Shown here one piece after another: positions 23,167 to 34,600 of a stretch of 64,000 bases of DNA. The DNA comes from Phragmites australis. Taxonomy: Eukaryota > Streptophyta > Magnoliopsida > Poales > Poaceae. The notes under the pieces are model-generated. The model saw nothing but the letters and a program-made list of their open reading frames with translations. It did not search any database and had not been told where the DNA came from. How positions within the stretch are numbered: position 1 is the first letter of the stretch; each line of letters begins with the position of its first letter. The position numbers and the translations under genes were made by a program. The stretch is from assembly GCF_958298935.1 (NCBI RefSeq), contig NC_084922.1:49359958-49423957 (forward strand), written 5' to 3'.

Positions 23167-23562
23167 TTAAAGAGATAGTTCTTGAACTCGATTATCACTA
23201 CTAATTACTTTCAATGTACTAGGGATTTCTTTGAATAATCTCAAAGAAAAGCTCTGAAAGAGTGAAAATGCTTCATCCTTATTCACAAGAAAGAAAACCC
23301 AAGAGTTGCGAGATAAATCATCAATAATAGCAAGTACATACCACTTTTCACCCGCCGGATAAACCTGAAAAGGATCAACAGTGTTTATATAGAGAAGTTC
23401 TTCTGGTCGTTCAGTCATCACTAGATTAACTGGTGGATGAGAGATCACAACCATCTTGCTATGTCGAAAAAAAGCACCAACAAGGTTCTTCTCAAACTTG
23501 AGTTTGAGGAATCCTCGGATCAAACCTAGAACACTCAAACTAGTAAGCAAGTCAAAACTCAT
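23167..23562 (-). pseudogene. Copia integrase core fragment
   Basis: The translation carries VLAIIDDLSRNSWVFFLVNK and, further on, SSDN, matching the integrase catalytic core of copia elements around the first two catalytic aspartates. The D of the upstream HxDL-type motif is changed to NTVD context, and the frame stops before the glutamate. Confidence 0.75.
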
Positions 23563-23964
23563 ATGCCATGGTCTTCTATATCACATCCAAAGCTCAGAAG
23601 TAGGTTGAGCAATCAAATAATGAGAAGAACCAATAGACTCAGAAAAATTAGCTTCAAAAACTTGTACAGACATCCCCTTCGCTAGACTTTGTCAATACGC
23701 CGCTTTCATCAATCTTCATCTCTTGCCTTGCATGATCTCCACGTGTACCACTAGGATCATCTTTGACTCCGTCCGACCTCCTTGATCGTCTCACCAAGCA
23801 CCCCGCTTAACCCCGATCACCCGTCGTCAATCGCTAAATTGCATCCATCACCTGTACACCATGAGACCAGTAAACATGCATCTTCAAAACCATATAACAT
23901 CATCACATGTTAGTTCAAATCAAAATCAGGTTTTAAAAGATCATACATAACAAAAAAATATGAA

Positions 23965-24475
23965 CATCGGATGGTCCGACGCTCACACTAGTGCAACATC
24001 AGACCATCCAGTGAGTACAATTTCACTGGAACCTAATTTACATTCCTCTCTGAAAAAATTAGTTCGGTGATCATAAAATCTCAACATCGGATAATCCGAT
24101 AAACACCTCAACATTTGCCTCAGAACTAAAAGGCTTCGGTGATACTCTCCGGTGTTCACACGTTCATCACCGGATCATCCGGTGTGTACATCATCACTAG
24201 AAGTTAGTTTTTCAATCTCTCTAAAAAAATTTGTCCGGTGAAGCCTCCAGCGATCACCCGTGTATACACCGGATCATCTGGTGAGACTACCGCATCAGAC
24301 TTTCATATTTTCACCATTCTTTAAAAAAATTAGTCCGGCGCTTACTTTCACTCACACCGGATCTTCCAGTGAATGAATTTTTCTCTGACTCTACGCTGAA
24401 AAGCTCCGGTGCTCACATCTACCATACACCAAACTATCCGATGAGATTAAAAACACTCACGCCAGACTATCATAT
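23965..24475. repeat. Array of diverged palindromic units
   Basis: Seven 16-17 base palindromic or near-palindromic cores of the type CACCGGATCATCCGGTG occur at about 23965, 24085, 24168, 24267, 24355, 24427 and 24459, mostly 80-120 bases apart. Similar CTCCGGTGNTCACAC text lies between them. The array is at the 5' side of the decayed copia element (element orientation). Confidence 0.75.
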
Positions 24476-24640
24476 GAGTGCAAGCTTTCTGCACCTAAAC
24501 TCCGATACAAACTCTAATTATTTTTGACTTTGATTAAACAAAATCAACATTACAATATATATAATCATATATATGCTAACTAACAAAATCACACAAACAT
24601 AAATCCCTCGTCCCACGAGATAAATCAAAACGGATCGCAA

Positions 24641-27225
24641 TTTATTTTCTCATAGTACCTGACCAAAGTTGGCAGCTGGAGTACCTCGAATCTGATAGGC
24701 AGCAGGAAATTACGACTGACTGTCAATAGTGAGTACAACCGTACAAGTTGGTAAAATATTGAATGAGATTCATAAGAACTGTGGAGCTTACCGGATGATC
24801 CAAGGACTACTGTAACCTGGATTTTATCCAACCAATGCTCCTATATGTATTGTAATGCGAGCTAATCTTCAATGAAGTGGTATGAGTTCACTGTGTGTTG
24901 GGTTTTTATTTCTGACTGACATATTTTAGCTTGAGTGGACAGAGTGGTTCAGTCATAACGGAGGGAGGGAACCGCCCTTAATATATATCAGCCAGACCTA
25001 CCAGGCATTGTTCAGATTTCACAAGTTGCCATGGGTGTCAAAGCATCATTGGCCTAAGATTTTGGCTGCCTAAAATTTATAACTTGGTCATTTTAGGTCA
25101 TACATCCTGGGTCACGTAATAAGCACAGCACCACACTCGTGCAAACTGCAGCCTGCAGTAAAAAATAAAAACAAATGTTGCACAGGTTGCTGAATCTCCC
25201 ATTGCGTTTCTTCACGAGAATACAACCTACTGTAGTTTCCTAGAGGTACAAGTAAAATAGCAAACAGTGAGGAAGCAAGCGGTGGTTTATGTCAAAAGTC
25301 CATTAAAGTCTTACTAGCAATTGTGCAGAGAGGACTGTTCAGCTGTCCCCTATACCTCAATCATATAAAGAACTTCCTAATTGCACAGTATGCACATAAC
25401 ACGATCGTCTTATATTATAAACAAAACCAAAGATGCATGTCTCCTGTGGATGCTCATCTTGTTTAAGTAGCAGAGAGCACATGGATCCTGAATCACAAAT
25501 GTCGGGTGCCTTGTCCTGAAATCTGAATGGGACAGGTGGAATCATCGGCATTAAGCACCAATTGACCTGAGATTAACTACCCCTATGCCTTACTGTTAGT
25601 GCACCCACCTAGCGCTAGTGCTTCAGCATTATTAGGTGATACGGCACCCGGTGCCACCAAATACGCCATCGACACTAAATTAAGCTAGTTTCTTTTAGAA
25701 CCGGACGGACTAAATTAAGCATATCCGCACGGTGTGTCATCGTTGCTTGCGTGAATGAATGAATAAATACGTGATTAGCAGGTGGCCGGCTGCTTGATCA
25801 GTCATTAACCAATCGATCAGCCAACCAACCTAGAGTCCTAGACTGATGAAGGAGTCGGGGTCGGCGATGGCACGTGGCACGTGGCACGTGGCGAGAATGC
25901 GATGGCACGCTGCCCCAGGACGCGCCGACCGAAAGTTGCTCGCCGTCGTCGGCGCTTGAGGTCACACTGATCCTCACCGGTGCAGCTCCTCTGCTGCCCC
26001 CCAGCTGAAGATTTGACCTTGGGAGCTTGCTCACGGCACTCATAGAGCAGAGTCAGATTCCCAAACGCCACACCTCTCTCTTTTCCGAAACGGAGAGGGG
26101 AGAGAGAGAGAGGAGTGAGCTGCACTCCTAGTCCTAAATTGCAGCAGAGCAGTTGTGCCATGGCATGGTTGCTTGCTCCCTTTTCCAAGACCACATCCAT
26201 CCATCCGTCAGCCAGTCCGTCCGTCACATCAAATGTCAACCACAACTCGGGCCCTTTCGTCCCCAGCTAAGCAAAAGGCCACCATCACGAGAGACACGCA
26301 AAAAGTCCATTAGTAGGACAGCTCTAATAGCTAGCTCTACCTGTTAAAGTATATTTTTTAAAAATTTATATAATTTTTGTTGTTTCTAATTTTTTATACC
26401 TTACGAGGTATCGAGATAGAGCATATTTCGTGCTTAGAGTTTTTATTAAGAGATCTAAAAAATTCTCTCCACATCAGTAAAATAAAAAGTAGCAATTAAC
26501 TCTTATCTTTGTATTTATTTATTTCTTTTTTCTTCGTATCTGAAAAATAAGAGGTAACAGCTAACTTAATCATTGAAACCGCCCCTCATCCTGGCTTGGT
26601 CTGTCCTTGCAAGCCATCATGATGCAATGCGCCATCGATGGATGGATGGATGGGCCATGCCGTGCCACAAGGAGATACTGGTTTTTAGGGGTCCTTCGTC
26701 AAGGACACAAGATGTTCTGTACTGCGTTCTCTCCTTCCTTCCGCCAACCACCAACGAATCTCCTTAGAGAAGAGATCTCCCCATGATTCGCGATGAAGCT
26801 CGAATCCATGCATTTCATCGGTAGAAATAAGCACAGATGGCCACATGCGGTTGGTTCACATGCGCTGAGCGGTTCGCTGCATTGTTTGGTTATCGTTCAG
26901 ATCGTGCAATCCAATTGCGAGGCCATAAGATGAGTCTAGTACTCTGATACACGCTACCATGCATGGACAAATAAAATCTGCATCGATAGCCCAATGATAG
27001 ACAAGTTAGGTTCTCTGAATGCCACCTGTGTGAGTCCTGAGGTCATCTGCTGATTATCAGTCAAATGATCAGCTGAAAAAAAAGAAACGAGTTCGAAAAG
27101 AAATCTCAACTTGTGTGTCCTTTCCATGCGAGCCTCTCAACTTTATGCTAGCTTGTGCAACTTGCGAGCTCAAGCCACTCTGAACCACCGAACTCTAATT
27201 TGTTGTTGCTTGCTGACCCTGCCAG

Positions 27226-27227
<2 letters not shown>
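24641..27227. other. Intergenic, no supported gene
   Basis: Open frames on both strands are short and overlap each other without domains. Notable small features are three overlapping-period G-boxes at 25871-25890 and GATGGATG repeats near 26636. The stretch 26345-26560 is AT-rich and may be a degenerate MITE, but I cannot define ends. Confidence 0.4.
25871..25890. promoter_or_regulatory. Three consecutive G-box cores
   Basis: CACGTG occurs at 25871-25876, 25878-25883 and 25885-25890, a 7-base repeat of CACGTGG. CACGTG is the core bound by plant bZIP and bHLH factors. No gene start is visible within 1 kb, so a regulatory role is only a possibility; a simple repeat is the alternative. Confidence 0.4.

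Positions 27228-27280
<53 letters not shown>
27228..27280. repeat. (CT)n microsatellite
   Basis: An uninterrupted CT dinucleotide repeat of about 53 bases. It generates the serine/leucine- and arginine/glutamate-repeat open frames seen across it. Confidence 0.97.
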
Positions 27281-27284
<4 letters not shown>

Positions 27285-27799
27285 GGGAGCAATGCCTGTT
27301 GAGGCACATGAGAGCGAGCATTTCAAGTGCAGGCATCGCTATGTGGTGGAGCCCATGGAGCGGCGGAGGAACAAAGTTAAAAGGAATTAGTGGAGTGGAA
27401 GACGAGACTTCCTTTGGAATGGATCGAATAGCTCTAGCTGCTGCTGCTGCACGAACTGAACCACTCCCTCTCCATTAATCCATTCATTAGTGGCAGTACC
27501 TACCTGTAGGGAAGGTGGTTGGGTTAGCTTCCCGCCAAGGGAATCCAAAAGAGGCCAAGAAAGATAAGTATTGCCCAGTGGGAATGGATGGAGAGCACGG
27601 TTCACCTTACCGACCCGAGCTCGGTAAAATCGAGCTCTGACGGTAACTGAAAATTCGCGGTTACCGTGATAATCGGTCAAAAATTTAAAAAAGTTTGGAT
27701 AAAATTTATTTGGCAAAATTTGAAATTTAGAAAAAAAATCACGATTTTAGCCGTTCAGTAACTGATCGGTTTGGACCGGTTACCGAGCTATCGGAGGGT

Positions 27800-29185
27800 G
27801 AACTCCTCAAGTAGGGATCCGGAGGGACCTCTTTGAGATTCGACCGGGGTGATGATTATGAATCTGTTTTGCGGGTGAAATAAATGGGCGTAAATGCGAT
27901 GCAGGTGGAATGCAAGGATCGGATGCAGAAGTAGTAAATGTACATGAGGTTTTTAGACAGGTTCGGACTGCACTGAGCGTAATACCCTATTCCTGTATGT
28001 ATGCTATAAATACTCTGATAATGTCTCTCAGAGATGTTGCTGGTTACAAAAATATTTGTCTAGCCTAGAGTTTCGGGCTCCTTATTCTTCGTTTTGTCCT
28101 GGCTGTTGTTCCGTAACTTCCCTTCTTCACCTCTTTTTCCTTAACTTGTCTTCTCCGGGGAGCTCGCCCGCCCTTAAATACCTGCCGGACGATAGCGTAT
28201 CCAGAAAGGGAGGGCACGAGTTTCGATGCACCATAAATGAAAAGCAACCATCATGGGCTTGCTGCGCGAAGTGACGGAGAGGGTTGAAAACGCGCCTTCG
28301 TCCGGTCTTGTTCGTCATCATGTCGTTCTGCAACGGGCGCCGTGGAGAGGGCCCACCGGGCAGCCACTGAACAGCCCAGCGTGCCCGCTCGGTCAGAGCG
28401 AGTCTGACGCAGCAGGGTAGCAGGCGGGGTGCCTTGGGCCTCGCGATGTTATCTCGAGGCGCGCCGGATGACGTGGGATGTGACCCGTGCATTGAATGTC
28501 CCCACGGCTCCCTACCAGGCCGTGGCAGGGACTGACAGCAAGCGTGGAGGAGCAGTTGGAGGTGACAGGCCACGCGCCCTCTTAAATGCAGCATCAGACC
28601 TTTCACTGGTTAACACCACACCGCTGGATCTCTACGGGGGCCACCGGTGAAGGACTTCTCAGGCCGTTGGGGAACCAAGTGCTCGGGGGGTCATTGTTCA
28701 CAGCCCCGAGCACTCTCTCCCGGATATGCCCTTTCTTGGTCCTCAGGGAACCGAGTGCTCGGAGGCCACTGTTCACGACCCCGAACACTCTCTCCCGGAA
28801 CTGACTGTTCGGGTCCTGGCCCCCGAGCACTCTCTCCCGGAACTAATTTCCCTTGAGTCCTCGGGGTACTCGGGTGCTCGGGGGCCACTATTCGAAGCCC
28901 CGAGCACCCCTTTCCCGGTACTTGGCTTTCCTGTTCGTCGGGGGACTTGAGTGCCCGAGGGTCACTGTTTACGGCCCCGAGCACTCTCTTCCTGGCACTT
29001 GATTTTCTCGGGTCATCGAAGAACTTTGGTACTCAGGGATCACTGTTCATGGCCCCGAGCACCCTCTCCTGGGACTTAGTCTTCTCGGACCTCGCGAAGG
29101 TGATTCCGCGAGAGGGCGTCACGTGGCAAACTGTTGATTTAGCCTCGGGACTCGAAGACCCTTGGTTCCTGTGTCACCGACACGA
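27800..29185. mobile_element. Nested LTR-like insert
   Basis: This GC-richer block interrupts the hAT-like sequence. It includes GACAGGTTCGGACTGCACTG followed by GAGCGTAATACCCTATTCCT, wording common in grass gypsy-type LTR or leader sequence as I recall it. It ends near CCGACA. I could not find a matching 5-base target duplication, so neither the class nor the ends are certain. Confidence 0.4.
28660..29095. repeat. Tandem array of hairpin-forming units
   Basis: About six diverged units of 60-90 bases each contain the pair GTGCTCGGGGGCCACTGTTC and CCCCGAGCAC, so that CTCGG/CCGAG arms can fold in every unit. A shared CTCTCTCCCGGNACTT tail follows. Units start near 28678, 28750, 28815, 28872, 28950 and 29030. 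All six reading frames stay mostly open, producing repetitive spurious frames. Confidence 0.8.
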
Positions 29186-30155
29186 ACGATTTTTGTGATT
29201 TATCGAGCGGTTTTCTCAAATTTTCCGTATTATCGGTAACCGCTCGGTTTTCTCGATTTACGAACGGTTTTATCGATTTTCAGTGAAGTTCAACAAAAAA
29301 TCTAAAAATTATTTCAATCTTGTAAAATCAATAATTAATTCATCTTAGCTTCAAATAAATTGAAACAAATTTTGTTAGTTTCCTTCTAATATGATCTACA
29401 TTATAAAAGTATTTATACTCATAAACAAGTTCAAAATTTTCTGTGAGAAATTGTATTTGTTAAACCAAGTTAAATGCATAGTTTACTCTTTGCTAATTTA
29501 AAAATTATGAAACTAATTTTGTTAGTCTTCTTACATGATCCTATGTCTTTTAAAAATACATGAACTCATGAATTAGTTATTGTAACATGCATGATTGTGT
29601 AAATGTGTTGCGACTAGATTAATTCATAACTAACCCATCACACCTCAAAAATTAGTGAAACCACTTTCATTAGTTTATTTATACTATAATTTATGTAGAA
29701 AAAATAATAGTAGACATGAAAAAGTTAATTACAGTGCTGTTTCTTAACATATTTACTTTATGCTTGTGAACTTTGTAAAAATCATAGAGAAATTAATAAA
29801 ACTCTAAATAAAGTGAAATCAATTTTAAAGATCCTCTTAAGATACGTTTTACACAATAAAAATATGTGTTTGCATGTTAAACTTTTCCTTAACTTGAGTT
29901 AATAATTAAGCCGCACGCTTCAATTTTTTTCATTTTTTTCAAACTTACTCCCTATAGAATATGATGCAAACGACATTATTTTAGAAAAAAAAATTTCACA
30001 GAAGGTCTTAGAATTGTGTCTAGTTTTTTTAAAGATTTTTTTTTTCGAATTTTTTAAATTCAAATTCGGTTAACGTTCGGTTTCTGAAACCGAACCCGAC
30101 CGAGAAGGACGGTTATCGCGATTTTTGCTTGGTTACCATCGGTTTTTTAACCCTG

Positions 30156-31626
30156 ATGGAGAGTCTGTTGGGGAATGGATCCACACATGAAAGCAACTGA
30201 ACAACACGGTCATGTCTGATAACTTACTCGGAGCGGTGAAGGTAGCAGAAGGTAGAAGAAGAAGGGTGTGTCGATGGCCGTCGCCTGCTGCAAGCGTCTG
30301 GGTAGCACTTTCTGGCTATCATTAGCAACACTCAACACCCACAGTGTGCGAGGGGGGCACAGGTTGCCTGCAACAGCAAGAGCGATCGAGCTGCATCTGT
30401 TCTGCAACCAATGGACTCGGTTGAGCTGTGTTGCTTGCTTGGCGTCAGGATCCTGGAAATTATTGACCGGTTGGTTGGCTTGCAGAACGAGAACAAAAGG
30501 AGTTCCATGCACGAAATGGAATCTGAGTATTAACATGTCCTGCATGAATTAGAAGATGCTGTCCATTTGTTTGGTTACTGCAGCAATAGAATGTTATTAT
30601 GTCTGAAGAAAAAGTGCACCAGCAAGTCTCGTTTTCAAGATCTGCAGCCACTTTTTCACGTGCTAAATACTAGTTCTGCACCAAACCCTTGACTAGGGAC
30701 GAATGCGGTCTACCGCCATTCAACGAGTGGTAGGTTCGATTCATCGAACTGCTAGGTTAATGCATAGCCCCTAATATTTTTTCTATCAAGGATAGGAAAG
30801 AGCAGTAGAAAAGAGAGGAAGAAGGATGTGAGAGAGGAGGAGATGAGCCTCTCTACAGGCTCGTCTTTGAGTTTTAGATATTTTTCTATGTATTTTAAAT
30901 TATTTTAGCCGATTTATCAATATAACTATTATTACTTTCGCTTTTTTTGAATTTCGCAAAAAAATAATATGCGTACATATATATATATATATGTATCTGT
31001 ATATATATGTATATGTATATATACAGATACATATATATATATACATATACATGAAACCTATATAAATAATAGCTATAGTGCCTTTATCCTGAAATTGCTC
31101 TAAATCTCATCCTTTAATATATGTAATAGGTTAGGACGCCTACTGTTTTTCTTCGTTTGGGGGGGGGGGTGTGGAGGGGGGACGCAAAAGTGAAGTGCCC
31201 ATCTCGCAGGTCCATGCAACATCAGCCATGGGCCTGCATCAGAGCTTGAAACGAAAAGGAGCACGGCCCATCAAGTCATCTGCTGACAGATGGGTCTCAT
31301 CTGTCAGCACCACCCCGCCCCGCCAAATTTGGGCTCCGCTCCGAGAAGCCCACGCCGTCGCGTCTCGCGCGCGCCTCCTTGCTAAGGCCGCTGGGCGACG
31401 AGGCAATCATCCCATGTTCCGGCTCCACCCCCCCCCCCCCCCCTCTCGCTCCCGCTCTCCCTCCCCTTCGCCCGCGGAGACGGGGTGCGCGGCCTCGACC
31501 GACAGGGCTGAGCGGTGGCGGCGGGGGCGGGGGCGGGCGCTGGGGCACAGCGAGGCGTCCACAACCGGGCTGCTGGCGGTGCGGCAGCAAGGGCAGGAGG
31601 CGGAGTCTGTGGCGGCGGCCGCAGGA
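30156..31626. other. Intergenic up to the small gene
   Basis: I see no supported gene between 30156 and 31150. The stretch contains an AT palindrome (30973-31050). A G10 run at about 31159-31168 and a C16 run at about 31427-31443 flank GC-rich DNA that is the likely promoter and leader of the gene beginning at 31627. Confidence 0.4.
30973..31050. repeat. Long AT palindrome
   Basis: The left arm GTACATATATATATATAT..ATGTATCTGTATATATA pairs with TATATATACAGATACATATA.. on the right around a TGTATATG centre. Arms are about 34 bases with few mismatches. It arises from (TA)n repeats interrupted symmetrically by GTATCTGTA/TACAGATAC. Confidence 0.85.
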
Positions 31627-34600
31627 ATGAAGCGAGGGTGCAAGGTGGCCCCGGTGCCCAAGGAGCAGGGGGAGGCCGCGCCGGCGCTGACGATGCCCGG
31701 CTCTCCCAGCTTCAGGTTCTACTGCCAGAAGACGGCGTCCGTCGACGCGCTGGTGGCCGACGCCGACGGCGGCGACAGCGACGGGTCCGTCAGAATCACG
31801 GGTACCTAACAGCTCTTCTCTTCCTGAATCATGCCTGATCTTTACACTATTCCTTCAGGAATTGAATTGTTTCCTGTGAAATTCTTATTACCACCCTTCG
31901 CCTCCTCCGCAGAGACGGCTCAGGCGCCCAAGACGAACGAGCTCACGGTGAAAGGCATTGAGGTAGTTCCACCATTGATGCATGAGATGAGCACCTAATG
32001 ATAGATTAGAAAATTAAGCGATACGCTTGGTATCTGACTCATACGATACACAAACATGCAGGCGTCCAAACCTAAAGTGTAAGCGGAAGTGAGAAGAATG
32101 AGGACAACTCAATCGTATTCATCAGAGGCTTACGCCTTTTGTACAAGTACATCACGGTCATGGAGCTAACTAATCTAGCTACATTCAAGGAGAGCCGCAG
32201 GACGTGTGAAACTGCTTGCTAACACCCCCCCCCCCCCCGCAGTGTGAGCGTCGTTGCCGGCGACGCACAGACTGTCTCGGAACTCTCTGAAGCTTGCCGT
32301 CGGTAGGCCCTTAGTCATCACGTCGGCGAGCTGCTGTGTCGTGGGTACTTGAAGAACTTGGCATTGGCCAACAGCGACCTTTTCCCGGACGAAGTGCACA
32401 TCGAGCTCAATGTGCTTGGTGCGTTTATGGTGCACTGGGTTGGAGCTCATGTAGCAGGCGGAGACATTGTCGCAGAAGACGATCGTGGCCTTGATCAGTG
32501 GGCAGTCGAGCTCGCTGAGGAGCTGCCGGAGCCATGTGCACTCAGCCACAGCGTTTGCAACGCCGCGGTATTCAGCTTCGGCGCTTGATCGGGAGACCGT
32601 GGTTTGTCGTTTTGACGACCACGAGAGGAGGGAGTCCCCCATAAACACGCAGAATCCTGAGGTCGAGCGCCGGGTGTCAGGGCATCCGGCCCAGTCTGCA
32701 TCAGAGTAGGCGACGAGGTCGGAGTTGTTGCTGTGCCGGAGATGAAGCCCGAGCGCCGTGGTGCCGCGGACGTAGCGGAGAATTCGCTTGACGAGGCCTT
32801 GGTGCGCCGTTGTGGGGGCGTGCATGTGAAGACATGCTTGCTGGACGGCATACTGCAGGTCGGGGCGAGTCATCGTCAGATACTGAAGCGCGCCGACGAG
32901 GCTTCGGTAGTCTGAGGCATCCGCAGTTGACAGAGGGGAGCTAGCGTCGCTGGAGAGCTTGCCGGCGGTGTCGACGGGTGTGTCGCAGGGCTGGCAGTCT
33001 GTCATGCCGGCGCGATCAAGCAAGTCGAGGGCGTACTGCTGTTGTTGGAGGAAGAATCCATCGGCGTTGCGCTGAACCTGGATGCCGAGGAAGTAGTGGA
33101 CGGCCCCCATGTCTTTGAGCTTGAACTCGGCGTTGATGGTGCTCACGACCCAGCGCAGCAGCTCGCTGGAGGAGGCTGTGAGCACGATGTCGTCCACGTA
33201 GAGGAGAAGGTGCACAGACTCCTTGTTGCGGCGCAGAACGAAGAGGGAGCTGTCAGAGCGTGTGGCCCGGAATCCCATCGAGCCGAGGAATGTCGCCAGC
33301 CGCAGGTACCAGGCCCTGGGCGCCTGCTTCAAGCCGTAGAGGCTCTTGGAGAGGCGGCACACCAGGTTCTGGTTGTCGGTGAAGCCGGCGGGTTGTCGAG
33401 CGTAGACCTGTTCGTCGAGGACGCCGTGAAGAAAGGCGTTGTTGACGTCGAGCTGGTGAACCGGCCATTGGCGCTGCGCGGCGAGAGCGAGCACCGTGCG
33501 CACTGTGGCTGGTTTGACGACCGGGCAGTACGTCTCGCCGTAGTCGATGCCGGCGCGTTGGGTGAAGCCGCGGACGACCCAACGTGCCTTGTACCGGTCA
33601 AAGCTTCCATCTTCTTTGAATTTGTGACGGAAGATCCACTTGCCGCTGACTATGTGAGCACCATGGGGACGGGGAACGAGCTCCCACGTGTTATTGGCGA
33701 GCAGGGCATCAAACTCGGACTGCATCGCCTTGTTCCAGTTGGGATCCTTGAGCGCCTGATTCACCGTGCGCGGGATGGGCGAGATGGTCGTCGTGGTTGC
33801 TGTCGCGGCATAGCGGGGGTTGGGCTTGAACGTCCCCACACGCGCCCTGGTCACCATGGGGTGAGTGGCTTGAGGGGCGGCCGGGGCTGGTGACGAGGTA
33901 GGAGCCGCAGGATCTGGTGTCGATGACGATGTACTGGGCGCCGGATTTGGTGTTCGTGGTGAAGCCGACGGGGAGCCGTGCGCACCGTGCACTGGCGAGG
34001 GGGATCGTGGCGAAGTGGACGGAGAGCCGTGGGCAACTGGCGCTGTTGGCGACGCTTGTGGAGGTGGCTCATCTTCTGTTGCGCGAAGATCCGGACGCCA
34101 CGGATCGTACGCACAGGATGCTGGAGAGTTTGTTGCAGTGCCCGATCGAAAGGGGAAGACTGTTTCGTCGAAGTAGACGTGCCGGGAGGTGAGCACTTTC
34201 CGCGTCGACATGTTGTAACACCGGTATCCACGGTGATCCTGCGAGTACCCAATGAACACACAAGCTGCAGAGCGTGGTGAGAGTTTATTAGAGCTTGTGG
34301 CTTGGGTGTTTGGGTAACACAGGCAACCGAAAACCCTTAGTGACATGTAGTCGGGATCAGTGTGGTAGAGTAGGGAAAATGGCGTGGACAATGATCGGGG
34401 TTTGCAGGGTTTGCGATTCAGAAGATAGGTCGAGGTGTGGAGAGCTTCGACCCAGAAGACGGGAGGAAGAGCAGCGTGAAGAAGCAATGCACGAACGCCC
34501 TCATTTAAAGTGCGCAGGATCCGTTCAGCTTTGCCGTTCTGCTGAGAAGTGTAGGGGCAGGAGAGCCTGAGCAGAACGCCGTGCGTGGAGTAGAATCGAC

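Larger units (their letters stand above)
19410..24640 (-). mobile_element. Decayed Ty1-copia retrotransposon
   Basis: On the minus strand I can follow, in element order, an integrase core piece (23562-23167), the integrase C-terminal region (22998-22468), a broken reverse transcriptase (about 22450-21640) and the RT end/RNase H start (21630-21277). This pol order is that of Ty1-copia. The pieces lie in different frames with stops between them, and no gag is recognisable. Near-matching segments of about 60 bases containing ATATGCTAACTAACAAAA sit at about 19438-19500 and 24568-24632 and may be LTR remnants. Wording of the integrase region is closest to Opie/Ji (SIRE/Maximus) elements as I recall them. 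The element cannot move by itself. Confidence 0.75.
27596..30155. mobile_element. hAT-like non-autonomous element with 8-bp target duplication
   Basis: ATGGAGAG lies on both sides (27588-27595 and 30156-30163), the 8-bp duplication length of hAT elements. The left end reads CACGGTTCACCTTACCGA and the inverse of the right end reads CAGGGTTAAAAAACCGAT, an imperfect terminal repeat starting CA as in hAT. Both flanks inside the ends are rich in CGGTTACCG/CGGTAACCG text. No transposase frame is visible. The centre (about 27800-29180) has different, GC-richer sequence with retrotransposon character, so a second element probably inserted into this one. Confidence 0.65.

Noticed and set aside
23965..24475. 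CRISPR-like array
   Set aside because: Units are diverged, spacing is irregular and the genome is eukaryotic; these are retroelement-associated palindromes.
27155..27478. Open frames over the (CT)n repeat
   Set aside because: Dinucleotide repeats are open in several frames; no protein signal outside the repeat.
28127..29198. Open frames across the hairpin array
   Set aside because: They follow the repeat units and appear on both strands.
30660..30760. tRNA gene suggested by a GGTTCGATTC motif
   Set aside because: The surrounding bases do not form an acceptor stem or anticodon arm.
31171..31626. N-terminal extension of the small gene to 31171
   Set aside because: The added sequence is low-complexity (proline, arginine) and spans a C16 run; the splice-consistent conserved-looking part starts at 31627.
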